Below, piece by piece: positions 33,623 to 43,650 of a stretch of DNA of 64,000 nucleotides. Both the position numbers and the translations under genes were made by a program. The notes under the pieces are model-generated. The model searched no databases. It saw nothing but the letters and a program-made list of their open reading frames with translations, and had not been told where the DNA came from. Position 1 is the stretch's first letter, and each line of letters starts with the position of its first letter. The stretch comes from UBA1479 sp963976055 (GTDB taxonomy: Bacteria > Pseudomonadota > Alphaproteobacteria > Rhodospirillales > Casp-alpha2), in NCBI GenBank assembly GCA_963976055.1, contig CAXBJB010000004.1, positions 310,001 through 374,000 on the forward strand. Reading direction: 5' to 3'.

Positions 33623-35275
33623 GTGAACGTCAGTAACAGCATTCACCCAGAGCAGGTCAACCAATCCGGCATCCTGTTCACCATCGACCGCGACGGACGG
33701 TTCTTGATGACCGATGCGATGCTGGAACAGCTGCCTTTCGCCGGCGTTTCGGGCAACCAGTTGATGCGTCTCCACGACCTGCTTGGCATGGAGGCGGGGC
33801 CGATCGTCGCGTCCCTGCTTCGGGATACCCTGACTGGCAGTGAAGAGGGCGTGACGCGCCGCATCGTCATGCGCGACCGCGAAGGCCGATTGTTGAACAT
33901 TGGGCTGTGCTGCATGACGGGGATCGCCCCGGGCCGGATGGTCTGCACCCTGGATGAATGCCAGTTTCCGGGCGCGGCGCCCGTGAATGTCTCGCGGCCG
34001 GCGCCGGCCGTCGACGGTCTGCCGTCGCGGGCGGACGCCTTCCGGCGGGCCGCCGGTCTGGTCGATGATGGCGCGGCCATCGGCGATGGTTTCGTGATCA
34101 TGCTTGTCGGCTTGAACAAGCCCCGCAATGTCGAGGGGCCGGTGGCCGGGCACATATGGTCGCGCCTAACGGCAAAGGCGGCCAAGCGTCTCCAGGCGGT
34201 GGTCGGCCCGCGCGGCCTTGTCGCCCGCTATTCGGAAAACGCCTTCGTCGTGATCAATGCCCAAAGCATCGGTCCGGTGTTTCCCGACATGACCGTCGGC
34301 GCCATCGTCAGCAGCTTTGACCATCCCTTCGAGATGGACGGCATGGACTTCTACGTCGGTGTCAACGTGGGCACCGCCGACGTCGGCACCGGGCCGGTCA
34401 ACATCGGGCATTGTTTTCGATGTGCCGAACTGGCCTTGGATGACGCCCGCAGGTCGGGCGTCCCCGCGCGCGAATGCACGGTTCAGATGGTCGAAGCGGC
34501 CAACGCCAAGCTGCGATTGGAACGTGACCTTCGCGATGCCTTTGAATACGAGGGATTCAGGCTCGACCTTCAACCCAAGGTCGACATGGCCGACGGGCAG
34601 TGTCGCGGGTTTGAGGCGCTGATCCGTTGGCACCATCCGGAACGCGGGCTGGTTCCGCCGGCACAATTCATTCCCATGGCCGAGGAATGCGGCCTGATCG
34701 TGCCGCTCACGGATTGGGTTTTGCACGAGGTCTGCCGGCTGCTCAGGGCGGAGCGCGACGCCGGGCGGTCGCCCCTGCCGATTTCGATCAACGTGTCCCC
34801 CAGCCAGTTGATGCAGCGGGAACTGAAGGATTTCATCAAGATCATAAACGCCTATGACATTCCGCCGTCGCTGATCGAGTTCGAATTGACGGATGCCATG
34901 TCGGTCGGCGAACTTGGCCGTGGCATCGCCATGATGTCCGGCCTGCGCGCGGCCGGCGTGAAGATTTCGGTCGGGGATTTCGGCACCGGATACGCGTCCC
35001 TGTCGCGTCTGGTGCGCCTGCCGGTAAACATTCTCAAGATCGACCGATCCTTCGTTGATGAGTTGCCGTCCGACTCCGGTGCCTGCGAAATCGTCACCGC
35101 GATTGTCCGCGCCGCCAAAGCCCTTGATCTGACGGTCGTCGCCGCGGGTGTGGAGAACGATGCCCAGGCTCGCTTCCTCGTGGATCTCGGGGTGACGACG
35201 GTGCAAGGATTCCTGTTCAGCCGTCCGCTGCCGCCGGAGAAGGCCTTCCGGCTTGCCGAGGCGCGCGTCGGATGA
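33623..35275 (+). CDS. PAS / degenerate GGDEF / EAL protein with substituted catalytic residues
   Basis: A 550-residue cytoplasmic protein starting at GTG with AGAGGAAA upstream. Residues about 10-110 look PAS-like, 130-290 are a GGDEF-type fold without the motif (YSENAF instead of GGDEF), and 295-545 an EAL domain. EALIRW, NVSPSQ, FELTD, LKIDRSF and VQGFLF are present. DDFGTG is GDFGTG, losing the first metal-binding Asp, and EGVE is AGVE, losing the Glu that acts as general base in enzymes such as RocR. It may bind c-di-GMP without cleaving it, or have low activity. Confidence 0.85.
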   Translation: MNVSNSIHPEQVNQSGILFTIDRDGRFLMTDAMLEQLPFAGVSGNQLMRLHDLLGMEAGPIVASLLRDTLTGSEEGVTRRIVMRDREGRLLNIGLCCMTGIAPGRMVCTLDECQFPGAAPVNVSRPAPAVDGLPSRADAFRRAAGLVDDGAAIGDGFVIMLVGLNKPRNVEGPVAGHIWSRLTAKAAKRLQAVVGPRGLVARYSENAFVVINAQSIGPVFPDMTVGAIVSSFDHPFEMDGMDFYVGVNVGTADVGTGPVNIGHCFRCAELALDDARRSGVPARECTVQMVEAANAKLRLERDLRDAFEYEGFRLDLQPKVDMADGQCRGFEALIRWHHPERGLVPPAQFIPMAEECGLIVPLTDWVLHEVCRLLRAERDAGRSPLPISINVSPSQLMQRELKDFIKIINAYDIPPSLIEFELTDAMSVGELGRGIAMMSGLRAAGVKISVGDFGTGYASLSRLVRLPVNILKIDRSFVDELPSDSGACEIVTAIVRAAKALDLTVVAAGVENDAQARFLVDLGVTTVQGFLFSRPLPPEKAFRLAEARVG

Positions 35276-35357
35276 AAAGATCGAAGCACGTTTATTTTCC
35301 AGGAACACGTTGGGCAGCGTGATCCGGGAATACGGGAGCCTTGCCGGGAGGGGCTGA

Positions 35358-38300
35358 ATGCCACGGTCACCATCGGACGAGTCGACGAAAACACGCCAGG
35401 CCGACGGACCCGGTGACGACCGCACGGGCGTGGATGCGCGCGTTATCGACTTCGCCCGCGTCAGTGCCGACTGGTTTTGGGAAACGGACGCCGACGACCG
35501 CTTCACCTTTATCTCCGACCAAGTGTACGCTGCGGTCGGGCTTGATCCAAAAGCCTGTATCGGCAAGTCGCGTCAGAGTTTGCATGGAATGGTGTCCCAG
35601 GATTCGAACTGGGCGGCCTATCGCAAGATCATCGACGCCCGCGAACCCTACCGCGATTTCACCTTTATCTTGGCCGGTTCCGACGGCACGACATTCTCCA
35701 TCGCTGTCAGCGGCGAACCGGTGTTCGACAATGGCGCGTTCGTCGGCTACCGGGGGACCGGGCGCAAGGCCTCCCAAGGCGAATTCATCGAAAAGCTGAT
35801 CCGCAATGTGATCGAAGCCACGTCCAGGGCCGTCGGCCATGATTTCCTGGAACAGGTTGCTCTGGCCCTGTGGCGGGAATTGGGGGTGGACAGGATTTTC
35901 ATCTCCCGCCTGATCGACAATGGTAAGACGGCGGAAAGCGCGATCGCGATCATTGACGGAAAACAGGTCGAACAAGTCAGGTATGCCATCGTCGGCGGCC
36001 CCTGTGAGACGGTCACGCGCGCCACGTCGCTTTGCGTCTATCCACGGGGCGTCGCGGACAAATTTCCCGATGACCACTACCTGAGGGACGAGGGTATCGA
36101 AAGTTACATCGGCGTGCCGCTTTACGGTGCCGGCGGCCAATGCCTCGGCCTGATGGTGGCGATGTCCCGTCAGCCGATGGTTTTGGAAGATCTGTACAAG
36201 CTGGCTTTCGAATTCTTCGCGGGCCGCGTTGCCGCGGAGTTGGACCGTTCACTGGCCGAAGAGGAATTGCGGCGCCGGGACGTTCTGTTATCGGCGATCG
36301 TCGATCACCTTCCCCATGGCTTGACCGTGAAGGACCCCGACGGACGCTACATGCTGATCAACAAGGAATTCACGCGCCGCTACGGGGTCGGCGGCGATGA
36401 AATCCTGGGCCGTTCCAATGAAGAGCGCTTTCCCGCTTGGAAACAGGCCTTGGCGGCGTCGCGGGTCCAGGAAAAGGCGGTCGCGGACAGCGGCAAGATC
36501 ATCACCCGTGAGCAGGACCGCCAATTTGCCGACGGGTCGCATCATCGCCTGGAGATCGTCAAGTTCCCCATTTCCGACGACGGTGGCCGGTTGATCGGGG
36601 TCGGCGCGCTCGGCGTCGATATCACCGAGCGCGACAAGTGGGAGCGGGACGCCCTGGACCGGGAACGGGTTCTGAAAGGCTATCACAAGGCGCTCGACCG
36701 CATTGTCGCCAGCGATGCGATGGCGTCGCCCGATGCCGGGGACGCCTTTTCCCTGTTGACCCAGGTCGCGGCGGAAACCCTGGGTGTGGAGCGGGTCAGC
36801 GTGTGGCGTGCCCACCCGGATATGAGCCACATCGAATGCCTGGACCTGTACCAGGCCGCGTCGGCGGCCCATACCGGCGGGATGGTCCTTAAGCGCGATG
36901 ATCTCCCCCAATATTTCAAGGCCCTGCAACAGGTCGAAGTGATCGACGCCCATGATGCCCGGTCGGACCCCCGCACGGCCGAGTTCACCGGGCAATACCT
37001 GAATGAGCATGGCATCGCCTCCATGCTCGATGCGGTGATCCATGTCGGCGACGAATTGAAGGGTGTCTTGTGCCTGGAACATGTGGGCGATCCGCGGGTA
37101 TGGACGCTTGAGGAACAATCCCTGGCGCGGTCGCTTGCCGCCCTGACGTCGCTGATCATGGCCCGCCAGGAACAGCAGGAGTCCGAACGCGCCCGACAGT
37201 CCATCGAGCAGCGGTTCAGCGGTATCGTCAACGCCCTGCCCAGTTCGCTGTCGCTCAAGGACAGGGATTATCGCTACGTGTTCGTCAACAAGGTCTATGA
37301 ACAGAACTATGGGGTCCGCGCCGAGGAGGCCTATGGCAAGCGGATCGACGAACTGGGCCTGAATTCGCCCGAGATCCTGGCCGCGATCCATGCCGAGGAC
37401 AGGATGGTCCTTGAACAGGGGCGATCGTTGACCAGCGAGACGACCCGCATCGGCCGCGATGGCGTCGAACGCTCGGCGCTGGTGTCCAAGTTTCCGGTCC
37501 ATGACAAGGACGGCAACGTCGAGCTGATCGCCACGTTATGGACGGACATTTCCGAACAGAAGGCGGTGCAGAAGACCCTGGAAGACGCCCGGGCGCGGCT
37601 GCGCGCGATTACCGACAACGTGCCCATCATGCTCTGTCTGAAGGGCTTGGACGGTTGTTTTATGGAAGGCAACGCGGGCTTTGCCCGTTGGCATGGCGTC
37701 GACGTGCGGGCGATTGCCGGTCTGCGGTCGGGCGACCTTGTGAACCCCGGCCGGGCCAAGGTCGTCGAGGCGCTGGACCAGCGGGTCATCGAAACCGGCG
37801 AGGTCGTCGTCGAGGAAACGGTTTCCGAATTGCAACGCCGGCCCGACGGCAAGCCGACGATCTTCCGCATGATCAAGTTCCCGGTCTACGATGCCGACGG
37901 AACCATCATGGCCGTCGGCACGGCGATGACGGACATCACCGAACAGAAGCTTGCCCAGCGCGCCTTGGAAGAGACCCAGGCGCGGCTCGTTGGGATTACC
38001 GACAACGTGCCGATCATGTTGTCGCTCAAGGACAAGAACGGCGCCTATCAGCACTGCAACCTCAAGTTCGCGGAATGGCATGGGTGTGCGCCCGAACAGA
38101 TCATCGGCAAGACGTCGGGGGACCTGTTGCCGCCTGAGCGCGCCGCGGCCGTCGAAAAAATCGACCAGGAGGTCATCAAGACGGGCGAAGTCCAGGTGTT
38201 CGAAACCGATACCGTATTCGGCCACACGAAGGATGGCGCGCTGGTGACCCTGCGCCAATTCAAGTTCCCGATCCGCGACAGCGCCGGCACGATCACCGGT

Positions 38301-41300
38301 GTCGGTACGGCGATTCTCGACATCACCGACGAACGCCGGGCGGAAAAGGCGCTGCAGGCCCACCTTGAGAAGCTCGAGGACATGGTCGCCGACCGCACCG
38401 TGGAGTTGACCCAGGAGATCGCGGAGCGGCGCCGCGCCGAGGCCGAACTCCGGCGCACGGAGGCCAACCTGCGGGCGATCCTGGAAAAAAGCCCCGTCGG
38501 CGTCGCCGTCGTCGGTCGCGAGCCGCGCCGCCGCCTGTTTGTGAACCGCAGCCTGCTGGACATGTTCGGCGCGGAAACGGAAGAGCACCTGAACAGCGTG
38601 CCCATGGTCGATACCTACGTCGACCCCGCCGACCTGGATCGCGTGGGCGGGCAGTTCGATGAGACCGGTGCCATCATGGCGGCGGAGATCAAGCGCAAGC
38701 GCCTGGATGGCAGCGAATGGTGGGTTTTGATGGACGCCCGGTCCGTCGAGTTCGAGGGCGAGAAGGCGGCCCTTGTCTGGCACTACGACATCACGGACCG
38801 CAAGGAAGCGGCGGAGGCCCTGGAACTGGCGGTCGCGGAGCGGACCCGGGAACTGCGCGAAAGCGAAAGCTTGGTTAATTCCATTATCGAGCATCTGCCG
38901 GTCGGCATTCTGATCAAGGACGCGGACCAGCGCCTGGAGCGGGCCAATTCGACCTACGCCCGATGGTACGGGGTCAATATAGCCGAGCACATCGGGAGCA
39001 CGACGATCCTGAGCGAGGATTTGCGTGTCCCCGAGGATGTCGCTGTTCGATTGTCTCAGGAACGGGACGTCCTGACGATGGGCGTAATCCGCACGCGGGA
39101 GGTCGAACGCCGCTTTGTCGACGGCCGGCTGCATACGATCAACGTTACCAAGTTCCCGATTTTCGACAGCCTGGGCAAGATCGCGCGGCTCGGGTCGGTC
39201 AGTATCGACGTGACCCAGGAGGTCGAGGCCCGGCGGGCGCTGGAGCGCCACGAGCGCGTTTTGCGCTCGCTGATCGACAACCTCCCCGTGGGCATTACCA
39301 TGACCGACCGGGACGAACGGTATGCACTCGTCAATCAGACCTTCTGCGACTGGTATGGGGTGGACCCGTCCTCCGTCATCGGCAACGATATCCTGAGCTT
39401 GGCCGTGCTCATGAATGCGGACGGCGCCGTGGTGCGCGAGCAAGAATCGCGCGCAAGACGGACGGGTGAAACCTTGTTCCGCGAAACGGAGCGGCCGTTC
39501 GCGGACGGCGCGATCCACAACCTGCAGATCACGAAATATCCGTTCCGCGATGAAACGGGCGCGGTGGCCGGCGTGGTTTCGGTGAGCGTCGACATGACGG
39601 CGCAGGTCGAAACCCGCTATCGGCTGGAGGAAAGCGAACGCCTGTTGCGCTATGTCGTCGACAACCTGCCGGTCGGCCTGACGGTCAAGGATACCGCCGG
39701 CCGGTATGTCCAGGTCAACAAGACGCTCGCCGAATGGCACGGCCTGACCGAGGATCGGATGCTGGGTCTGACCTTCGAGAAGGGCCTCGGCGACGTGGTA
39801 ACCGACCCGGATAACGCACGGCAACAGGAACGGAAGATTGTCGACACCGGCGAGGTCTCCACCCGCGAGACCACCCGGCCGTTCATCGACGGCCGCGTTC
39901 ATGACCTCCTGATCACCAAGTATCCGGTGCCGGATGACGAAGGCAGGCCGCACCGCGTGGTTTCGGTTATCCAGGACCTGACCGACCTGCGCGACCGCGA
40001 ACGCCAGTTGTCGACGCTGGTGGAGAACGTACCCGGCCTGGTGTTCCGCAGCATCCGCAGGGTCGACGGCAACATTCATGTCGAGTTCCTCAGCGAAGGG
40101 GTCGAGGAGATCGTCGGCGAGGACGCGGCAACGGTGACGACGCGCATCAATGCCGGCGATTTCTCGATGTTCCATCCGGAATCCAGGGACGAATATACGA
40201 ACGAATCCATCCGCTGCTTCAGCGAGGGCCGGCCCTTCGAATTCACCTACCGCATGCTGACGAAGGACGGCGGAACATGTTGGGTGCATGAACGCAGCCG
40301 GGCGATCCAGGCGGTGGACGGCGGGTGGTTGGTCGAGGGTCTGGTCCTCGACGTGACGGAACAAAATCTTGCCGACGATGCCTTGCGCCAGAACCAGGCT
40401 TGGCTGCGGGCCTTCACCGATAACCTGCCCATTTATTTGAATCTGAAGGATACCGAGGGCAGGTACGTGTTCGTCAACCGGCTGTTCGCCGAGATCAGAA
40501 ACGATAAAAGCATCGATTTCGTCGGCAAAACGCCGCATGAGGCGCTTCCAGACGATATGTCCGAGGATCTGCTTGAGATGGATCGGGACGTCCTGGTCAC
40601 CGGAGAGGTCAAGGACTTCGAATCCCATGCCCGCAGCGAAGAGTTGAAGGGGCGGCTGTTGCGCTTCATCAAGTTTCCGGTGCGCGACGATGAAGGTGTG
40701 GTCATCGGCATCGGCACCGCGGCCATGGACATCACGGATAAGAAAATGGCCGAGAACGCCATCCGCGAAAGCGAGGCGAAGCTGCAGGCCATCACCCAGA
40801 ACGCGCCCTTGCTGCTCAATCTCAAGGACATGGACGGGCGCTATCAGTTCGTCAACGATGTCTATGCCCAATGGGTGCGCAAACCCGTCGATGAGATCAT
40901 CGGTAAAACGGTGAATGATCTGTTCCCGGACAGGAGCACGGATATCATCCTCGAACAGGAAGCCAAGGTTCTGGCGACCGGTGAGCCCGCCGAGTTCGAG
41001 GCCACGGCGATGTCCGCTCAGGGCGATGGCGAGCGGATGATGCAGTACATCAAATTCCCCGTGCGCGACGACAAGGGCGACGTGTTCGGCGTCGGTACCG
41101 CGATCATGGACGTCACCGACCGCAAGCGTGCCGACCTGGCTCTCAAGGAAAGTGAGGCCCGGTTCCGCGGCCTGTTCGAAAACGCGCCCGCGGGGATCAC
41201 CATCAAGACGACGACCGGGCGATACCTCGCCATGAACAGGACCTTTCTGGATTGGAAGGGGTGGGATCTGGTCGATGTCGTGGGCCGCCGCTCGGCCGAC

Positions 41301-42737
41301 TTGTTCGGCCCCGAGATCGGCCGGCGCACCGACGAGGAAGACGCCAAGGTCGTCGCCGGGCGCCAGCCCTTCATGAAAGAGATCGTCATCAAGTGTGCCG
41401 ACGGCCGCAATCTGATCACGACCAACATCAAGGCTCCGATGCTGACGCCGGACGGGTTGGTCACGGGTGTGTGTTCCTTCTATGTCGACGTATCCGAGAT
41501 CCGTGAGATCGAGGCGCAGTTGCAACAGGCCCAGAAGATGGAGGCCATCGGCCGTCTGGCGGGCGGCATTGCCCACGATTTCAACAACCTCCTGGGCGCC
41601 ATGATGGGTTTCAACGAATTCCTGATCGAAGACCTTCCGGAAGGCACGCCGCAGCACAATTTCGCCCAGCGTGTCGCCCGCGCCGGTGACCGGGCCAAGC
41701 AACTGGTCAGCCAGATCCTGGCGTTTTCGCGGGCATCGCATGGCGAACAGACCGTTGTCGACCTGAACGCGATCGGCGAGGAGGCGGCGACGCTGTTGTC
41801 CGGCACTCTGCCGGTAACGACCCGCGTGGTGTTTCATCCTTCCGACGCGGAAGTCACCGCGATGACAAATGCCGGCCAGATGTCCCAGGTGTTGATGAAC
41901 CTGGGCATCAACGCCAACGACGCCTTCTCGGGCGTGGACGGCGTCATCGATATCGGCGTGGAACGCATCCCCGCCGGCTCGAAACTGTTGTCCGCTCACG
42001 AAGGCCCGGTCAAGACCACGCCCGAGGACTTCATGGAAATCCGGGAGATGGAGGACGATGCCTGGCAGGTGGTGGCGGGGGCGATCGATGTCGGTGCCGA
42101 TCATGTCATGATATACGTGGAAGACACGGGACCGGGCATCGCGGAACCTGTTCTCCGGCGTCTTTTCGAGCCGTTCTTCACCACCAAGGAGGCAGGGAAG
42201 GGCACCGGCCTTGGCCTTCCCGTGGTGCACGGTATCGTCACTGCCCATCACGGCGCGCTACGTGTTCACACTCGCCTGGGCAAGGGTACCCGGTTCGAGG
42301 TGTTTCTGCCCTGCGTGGCACCGGGTTCGGGCCGTGCGGCGGCGGACGAAGTCACCGAAAAGGTGACGGGCCGGGGCATGATCCTGATCGTCGATGATGA
42401 AAGCGAGGTCGCGGACATGGTCTCGATCGGCCTGGAGCGGCTGGGCTATGAAGCCGGGGTCTGTTCCGGCGGCGGCGAGGCGATCGAGGTGTTCGGCGAC
42501 ACGCCCGACCTGTGGCGGGCTGTGATTTCGGACCAGATCATGCCCGACATGCGCGGGATGGAGTTGATCCGGCGGATCAAGGAAATTCGGCCCGACGTGC
42601 CCTGCATCCTGTGCACCGGATACAGCGATACGCTGACCGAAGAAACGGCGCGGGCCGGCGGGGCGGATGCCTTCTTCCAGAAACCGGTCTCCGCCTCGCG
42701 CCTGGGGCGCGTGCTCGCCGATCTACTGGGCAATTGA
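35358..42737 (+). CDS. Giant hybrid histidine kinase with 13 PAS and 2 GAF domains
   Basis: A 2459-residue soluble-looking sensor kinase; no membrane helix was seen. In order: PAS1 (about 28-140), GAF1 (150-300), PAS2 (310-430), GAF2 (450-610), then eleven PAS domains in series (620-2050), several with a repeated core such as TDNVPIMLSLKD or DNLPVGLTVKD and ending in DITEQK-type linkers. Then HisKA with H2073 in GGIAHDFNNLLG, HATPase_c with NLGINANDAF, DTGPGI and GKGTGLGLP, and a C-terminal receiver with phospho-acceptor D2392 in ISDQIMPDM and Lys in FFQKPV. GGGAGGGG precedes the start. It lies in a block with a receiver, an EAL protein and a chemoreceptor. The input signal is unknown. Confidence 0.95.
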   Translation: MPRSPSDESTKTRQADGPGDDRTGVDARVIDFARVSADWFWETDADDRFTFISDQVYAAVGLDPKACIGKSRQSLHGMVSQDSNWAAYRKIIDAREPYRDFTFILAGSDGTTFSIAVSGEPVFDNGAFVGYRGTGRKASQGEFIEKLIRNVIEATSRAVGHDFLEQVALALWRELGVDRIFISRLIDNGKTAESAIAIIDGKQVEQVRYAIVGGPCETVTRATSLCVYPRGVADKFPDDHYLRDEGIESYIGVPLYGAGGQCLGLMVAMSRQPMVLEDLYKLAFEFFAGRVAAELDRSLAEEELRRRDVLLSAIVDHLPHGLTVKDPDGRYMLINKEFTRRYGVGGDEILGRSNEERFPAWKQALAASRVQEKAVADSGKIITREQDRQFADGSHHRLEIVKFPISDDGGRLIGVGALGVDITERDKWERDALDRERVLKGYHKALDRIVASDAMASPDAGDAFSLLTQVAAETLGVERVSVWRAHPDMSHIECLDLYQAASAAHTGGMVLKRDDLPQYFKALQQVEVIDAHDARSDPRTAEFTGQYLNEHGIASMLDAVIHVGDELKGVLCLEHVGDPRVWTLEEQSLARSLAALTSLIMARQEQQESERARQSIEQRFSGIVNALPSSLSLKDRDYRYVFVNKVYEQNYGVRAEEAYGKRIDELGLNSPEILAAIHAEDRMVLEQGRSLTSETTRIGRDGVERSALVSKFPVHDKDGNVELIATLWTDISEQKAVQKTLEDARARLRAITDNVPIMLCLKGLDGCFMEGNAGFARWHGVDVRAIAGLRSGDLVNPGRAKVVEALDQRVIETGEVVVEETVSELQRRPDGKPTIFRMIKFPVYDADGTIMAVGTAMTDITEQKLAQRALEETQARLVGITDNVPIMLSLKDKNGAYQHCNLKFAEWHGCAPEQIIGKTSGDLLPPERAAAVEKIDQEVIKTGEVQVFETDTVFGHTKDGALVTLRQFKFPIRDSAGTITGVGTAILDITDERRAEKALQAHLEKLEDMVADRTVELTQEIAERRRAEAELRRTEANLRAILEKSPVGVAVVGREPRRRLFVNRSLLDMFGAETEEHLNSVPMVDTYVDPADLDRVGGQFDETGAIMAAEIKRKRLDGSEWWVLMDARSVEFEGEKAALVWHYDITDRKEAAEALELAVAERTRELRESESLVNSIIEHLPVGILIKDADQRLERANSTYARWYGVNIAEHIGSTTILSEDLRVPEDVAVRLSQERDVLTMGVIRTREVERRFVDGRLHTINVTKFPIFDSLGKIARLGSVSIDVTQEVEARRALERHERVLRSLIDNLPVGITMTDRDERYALVNQTFCDWYGVDPSSVIGNDILSLAVLMNADGAVVREQESRARRTGETLFRETERPFADGAIHNLQITKYPFRDETGAVAGVVSVSVDMTAQVETRYRLEESERLLRYVVDNLPVGLTVKDTAGRYVQVNKTLAEWHGLTEDRMLGLTFEKGLGDVVTDPDNARQQERKIVDTGEVSTRETTRPFIDGRVHDLLITKYPVPDDEGRPHRVVSVIQDLTDLRDRERQLSTLVENVPGLVFRSIRRVDGNIHVEFLSEGVEEIVGEDAATVTTRINAGDFSMFHPESRDEYTNESIRCFSEGRPFEFTYRMLTKDGGTCWVHERSRAIQAVDGGWLVEGLVLDVTEQNLADDALRQNQAWLRAFTDNLPIYLNLKDTEGRYVFVNRLFAEIRNDKSIDFVGKTPHEALPDDMSEDLLEMDRDVLVTGEVKDFESHARSEELKGRLLRFIKFPVRDDEGVVIGIGTAAMDITDKKMAENAIRESEAKLQAITQNAPLLLNLKDMDGRYQFVNDVYAQWVRKPVDEIIGKTVNDLFPDRSTDIILEQEAKVLATGEPAEFEATAMSAQGDGERMMQYIKFPVRDDKGDVFGVGTAIMDVTDRKRADLALKESEARFRGLFENAPAGITIKTTTGRYLAMNRTFLDWKGWDLVDVVGRRSADLFGPEIGRRTDEEDAKVVAGRQPFMKEIVIKCADGRNLITTNIKAPMLTPDGLVTGVCSFYVDVSEIREIEAQLQQAQKMEAIGRLAGGIAHDFNNLLGAMMGFNEFLIEDLPEGTPQHNFAQRVARAGDRAKQLVSQILAFSRASHGEQTVVDLNAIGEEAATLLSGTLPVTTRVVFHPSDAEVTAMTNAGQMSQVLMNLGINANDAFSGVDGVIDIGVERIPAGSKLLSAHEGPVKTTPEDFMEIREMEDDAWQVVAGAIDVGADHVMIYVEDTGPGIAEPVLRRLFEPFFTTKEAGKGTGLGLPVVHGIVTAHHGALRVHTRLGKGTRFEVFLPCVAPGSGRAAADEVTEKVTGRGMILIVDDESEVADMVSIGLERLGYEAGVCSGGGEAIEVFGDTPDLWRAVISDQIMPDMRGMELIRRIKEIRPDVPCILCTGYSDTLTEETARAGGADAFFQKPVSASRLGRVLADLLGN

Positions 42738-42750
42738 GCGCCCACGGCCC

Positions 42751-42789
42751 GCCGTCTCAGCGGTTCCGTATCAAGATGACAAGTTCTAG
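42751..42789 (+). repeat. Solo copy of the terminal repeat of the 50.9-kb palindromic element
   Basis: This 39-bp stretch, 14 nt after the giant kinase stop, matches the inverted complement of 50917-50955, sharing GTTCCGTATCAAGATGA and the CTAG end. No opposing copy was found within several hundred bases, so it is a single arm. Just after it, CTAGGAAGCGGCCAAGAC (42786-42803) resembles the sequence at the chemoreceptor stop codon. Confidence 0.6.
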
Positions 42790-42892
42790 GAAGCGGCCAA
42801 GACCAATTCCATCTTCCCTGCCCAAAGATTCGGGTGGCGCTGCGTCGCCGCCTTTCTTAATGGATGTATCGCAGTATTTCATCCATTGATCC

Positions 42893-42908
42893 CATACCTA
42901 AGTATAGG
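42893..42908 (+). promoter_or_regulatory. CATACCTAAGTATAGG motif upstream of the periplasmic protein/chemoreceptor genes
   Basis: A near-palindrome about 125 nt before the gene at 43034, in an AT-rich intergenic region that also carries AATGGATG-N13-CATCCATT (42860-42888) and GGTATACC (42937-42944). The same motif occurs before the NarL-type regulator at 45586, so a common regulator is plausible. Confidence 0.4.
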
Positions 42909-43033
42909 AAAATAATAATACGAAGGTCTGGGATCGGGTATACCAATTGGAGGAGATGTATTACCTTTGCGCAGTATTCTAATTGATGAATAAAAAGTAT
43001 GATTTTCTAGTTCTTCAGGAGGAGAAACTAGAA

Positions 43034-43633
43034 ATGCATACATATCTTCATGTTGTGCGGGGTCTTGTTTTTGCGCTGCTTTGCGGCATCGCGACCGACG
43101 CCGCCGCCGACGAGCAGGCCGTTCCGGCCAAGCTGCTCGATCAGATTCGTTCGTGGGCGGCCTCGCCCGTGGTCCTGCTGACCCTTGAGGCCAGCAACAA
43201 GCGGCACACCGGGCTCACGGAAGAAAGCATCCTGACGCTTGACAAGCAGTGGCGCGCCGAACGCAAGGCCGATGACCAGCCGTTGATCACCGCCGTTCTG
43301 GCCAGCCCGCTGTCAAGCTACCTGACGGCGATCCAGGCGTCGTCCCTCGGTCTCTACACGGAAATCTTCGTGATGGACAACAAGGGTCTGAACGCCGGTC
43401 AGAGCGCCATCACCAGCGACTATTGGCAGGGGGATGAAGCCAAGTTCCAGAAAACCTTTCCTATGGGCCCGGCGGCCGTCTTCATCGACAAGCCGGAGGT
43501 CAATGGCGAGACCGGGACCGAAAACGTGCAGGTCAACATGTCCATTGCCGACGGTGCCGAAGCGGTCGGGACCGTGACTGTCGAAGTCAACCTGACCGAA
43601 CTCCGGCGGCGCCAAGCCGCCGGCAAGATATAG
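43034..43633 (+). CDS. Small periplasmic sensor-like protein (Cache-like)
   Basis: A 199-residue protein with a signal peptide (VVRGLVFALLCGIATDAAA) and no membrane anchor or effector domain. The mature part has a long helix, then SSLGLYTEIFVMDNKGLNAG and SDYWQGDEAKFQKTF, the pattern of PDC/Cache-type ligand-binding domains (the YWQGD segment is typical). It ends 17 nt before the chemoreceptor gene, so it could be a soluble ligand-binding partner. I chose ATG 43034 with AGGAGG upstream; an ATG at 42983 is less likely because it precedes the ribosome site. Confidence 0.75.
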   Translation: MHTYLHVVRGLVFALLCGIATDAAADEQAVPAKLLDQIRSWAASPVVLLTLEASNKRHTGLTEESILTLDKQWRAERKADDQPLITAVLASPLSSYLTAIQASSLGLYTEIFVMDNKGLNAGQSAITSDYWQGDEAKFQKTFPMGPAAVFIDKPEVNGETGTENVQVNMSIADGAEAVGTVTVEVNLTELRRRQAAGKI

Positions 43634-43650
43634 CGCTTGAGGACGGAACC

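Noticed and set aside
37536..42251. A 1571-codon open frame on the minus strand
   Set aside because: It is antisense to the giant kinase and follows from GC-rich codon bias; no domain or ribosome site supports it.
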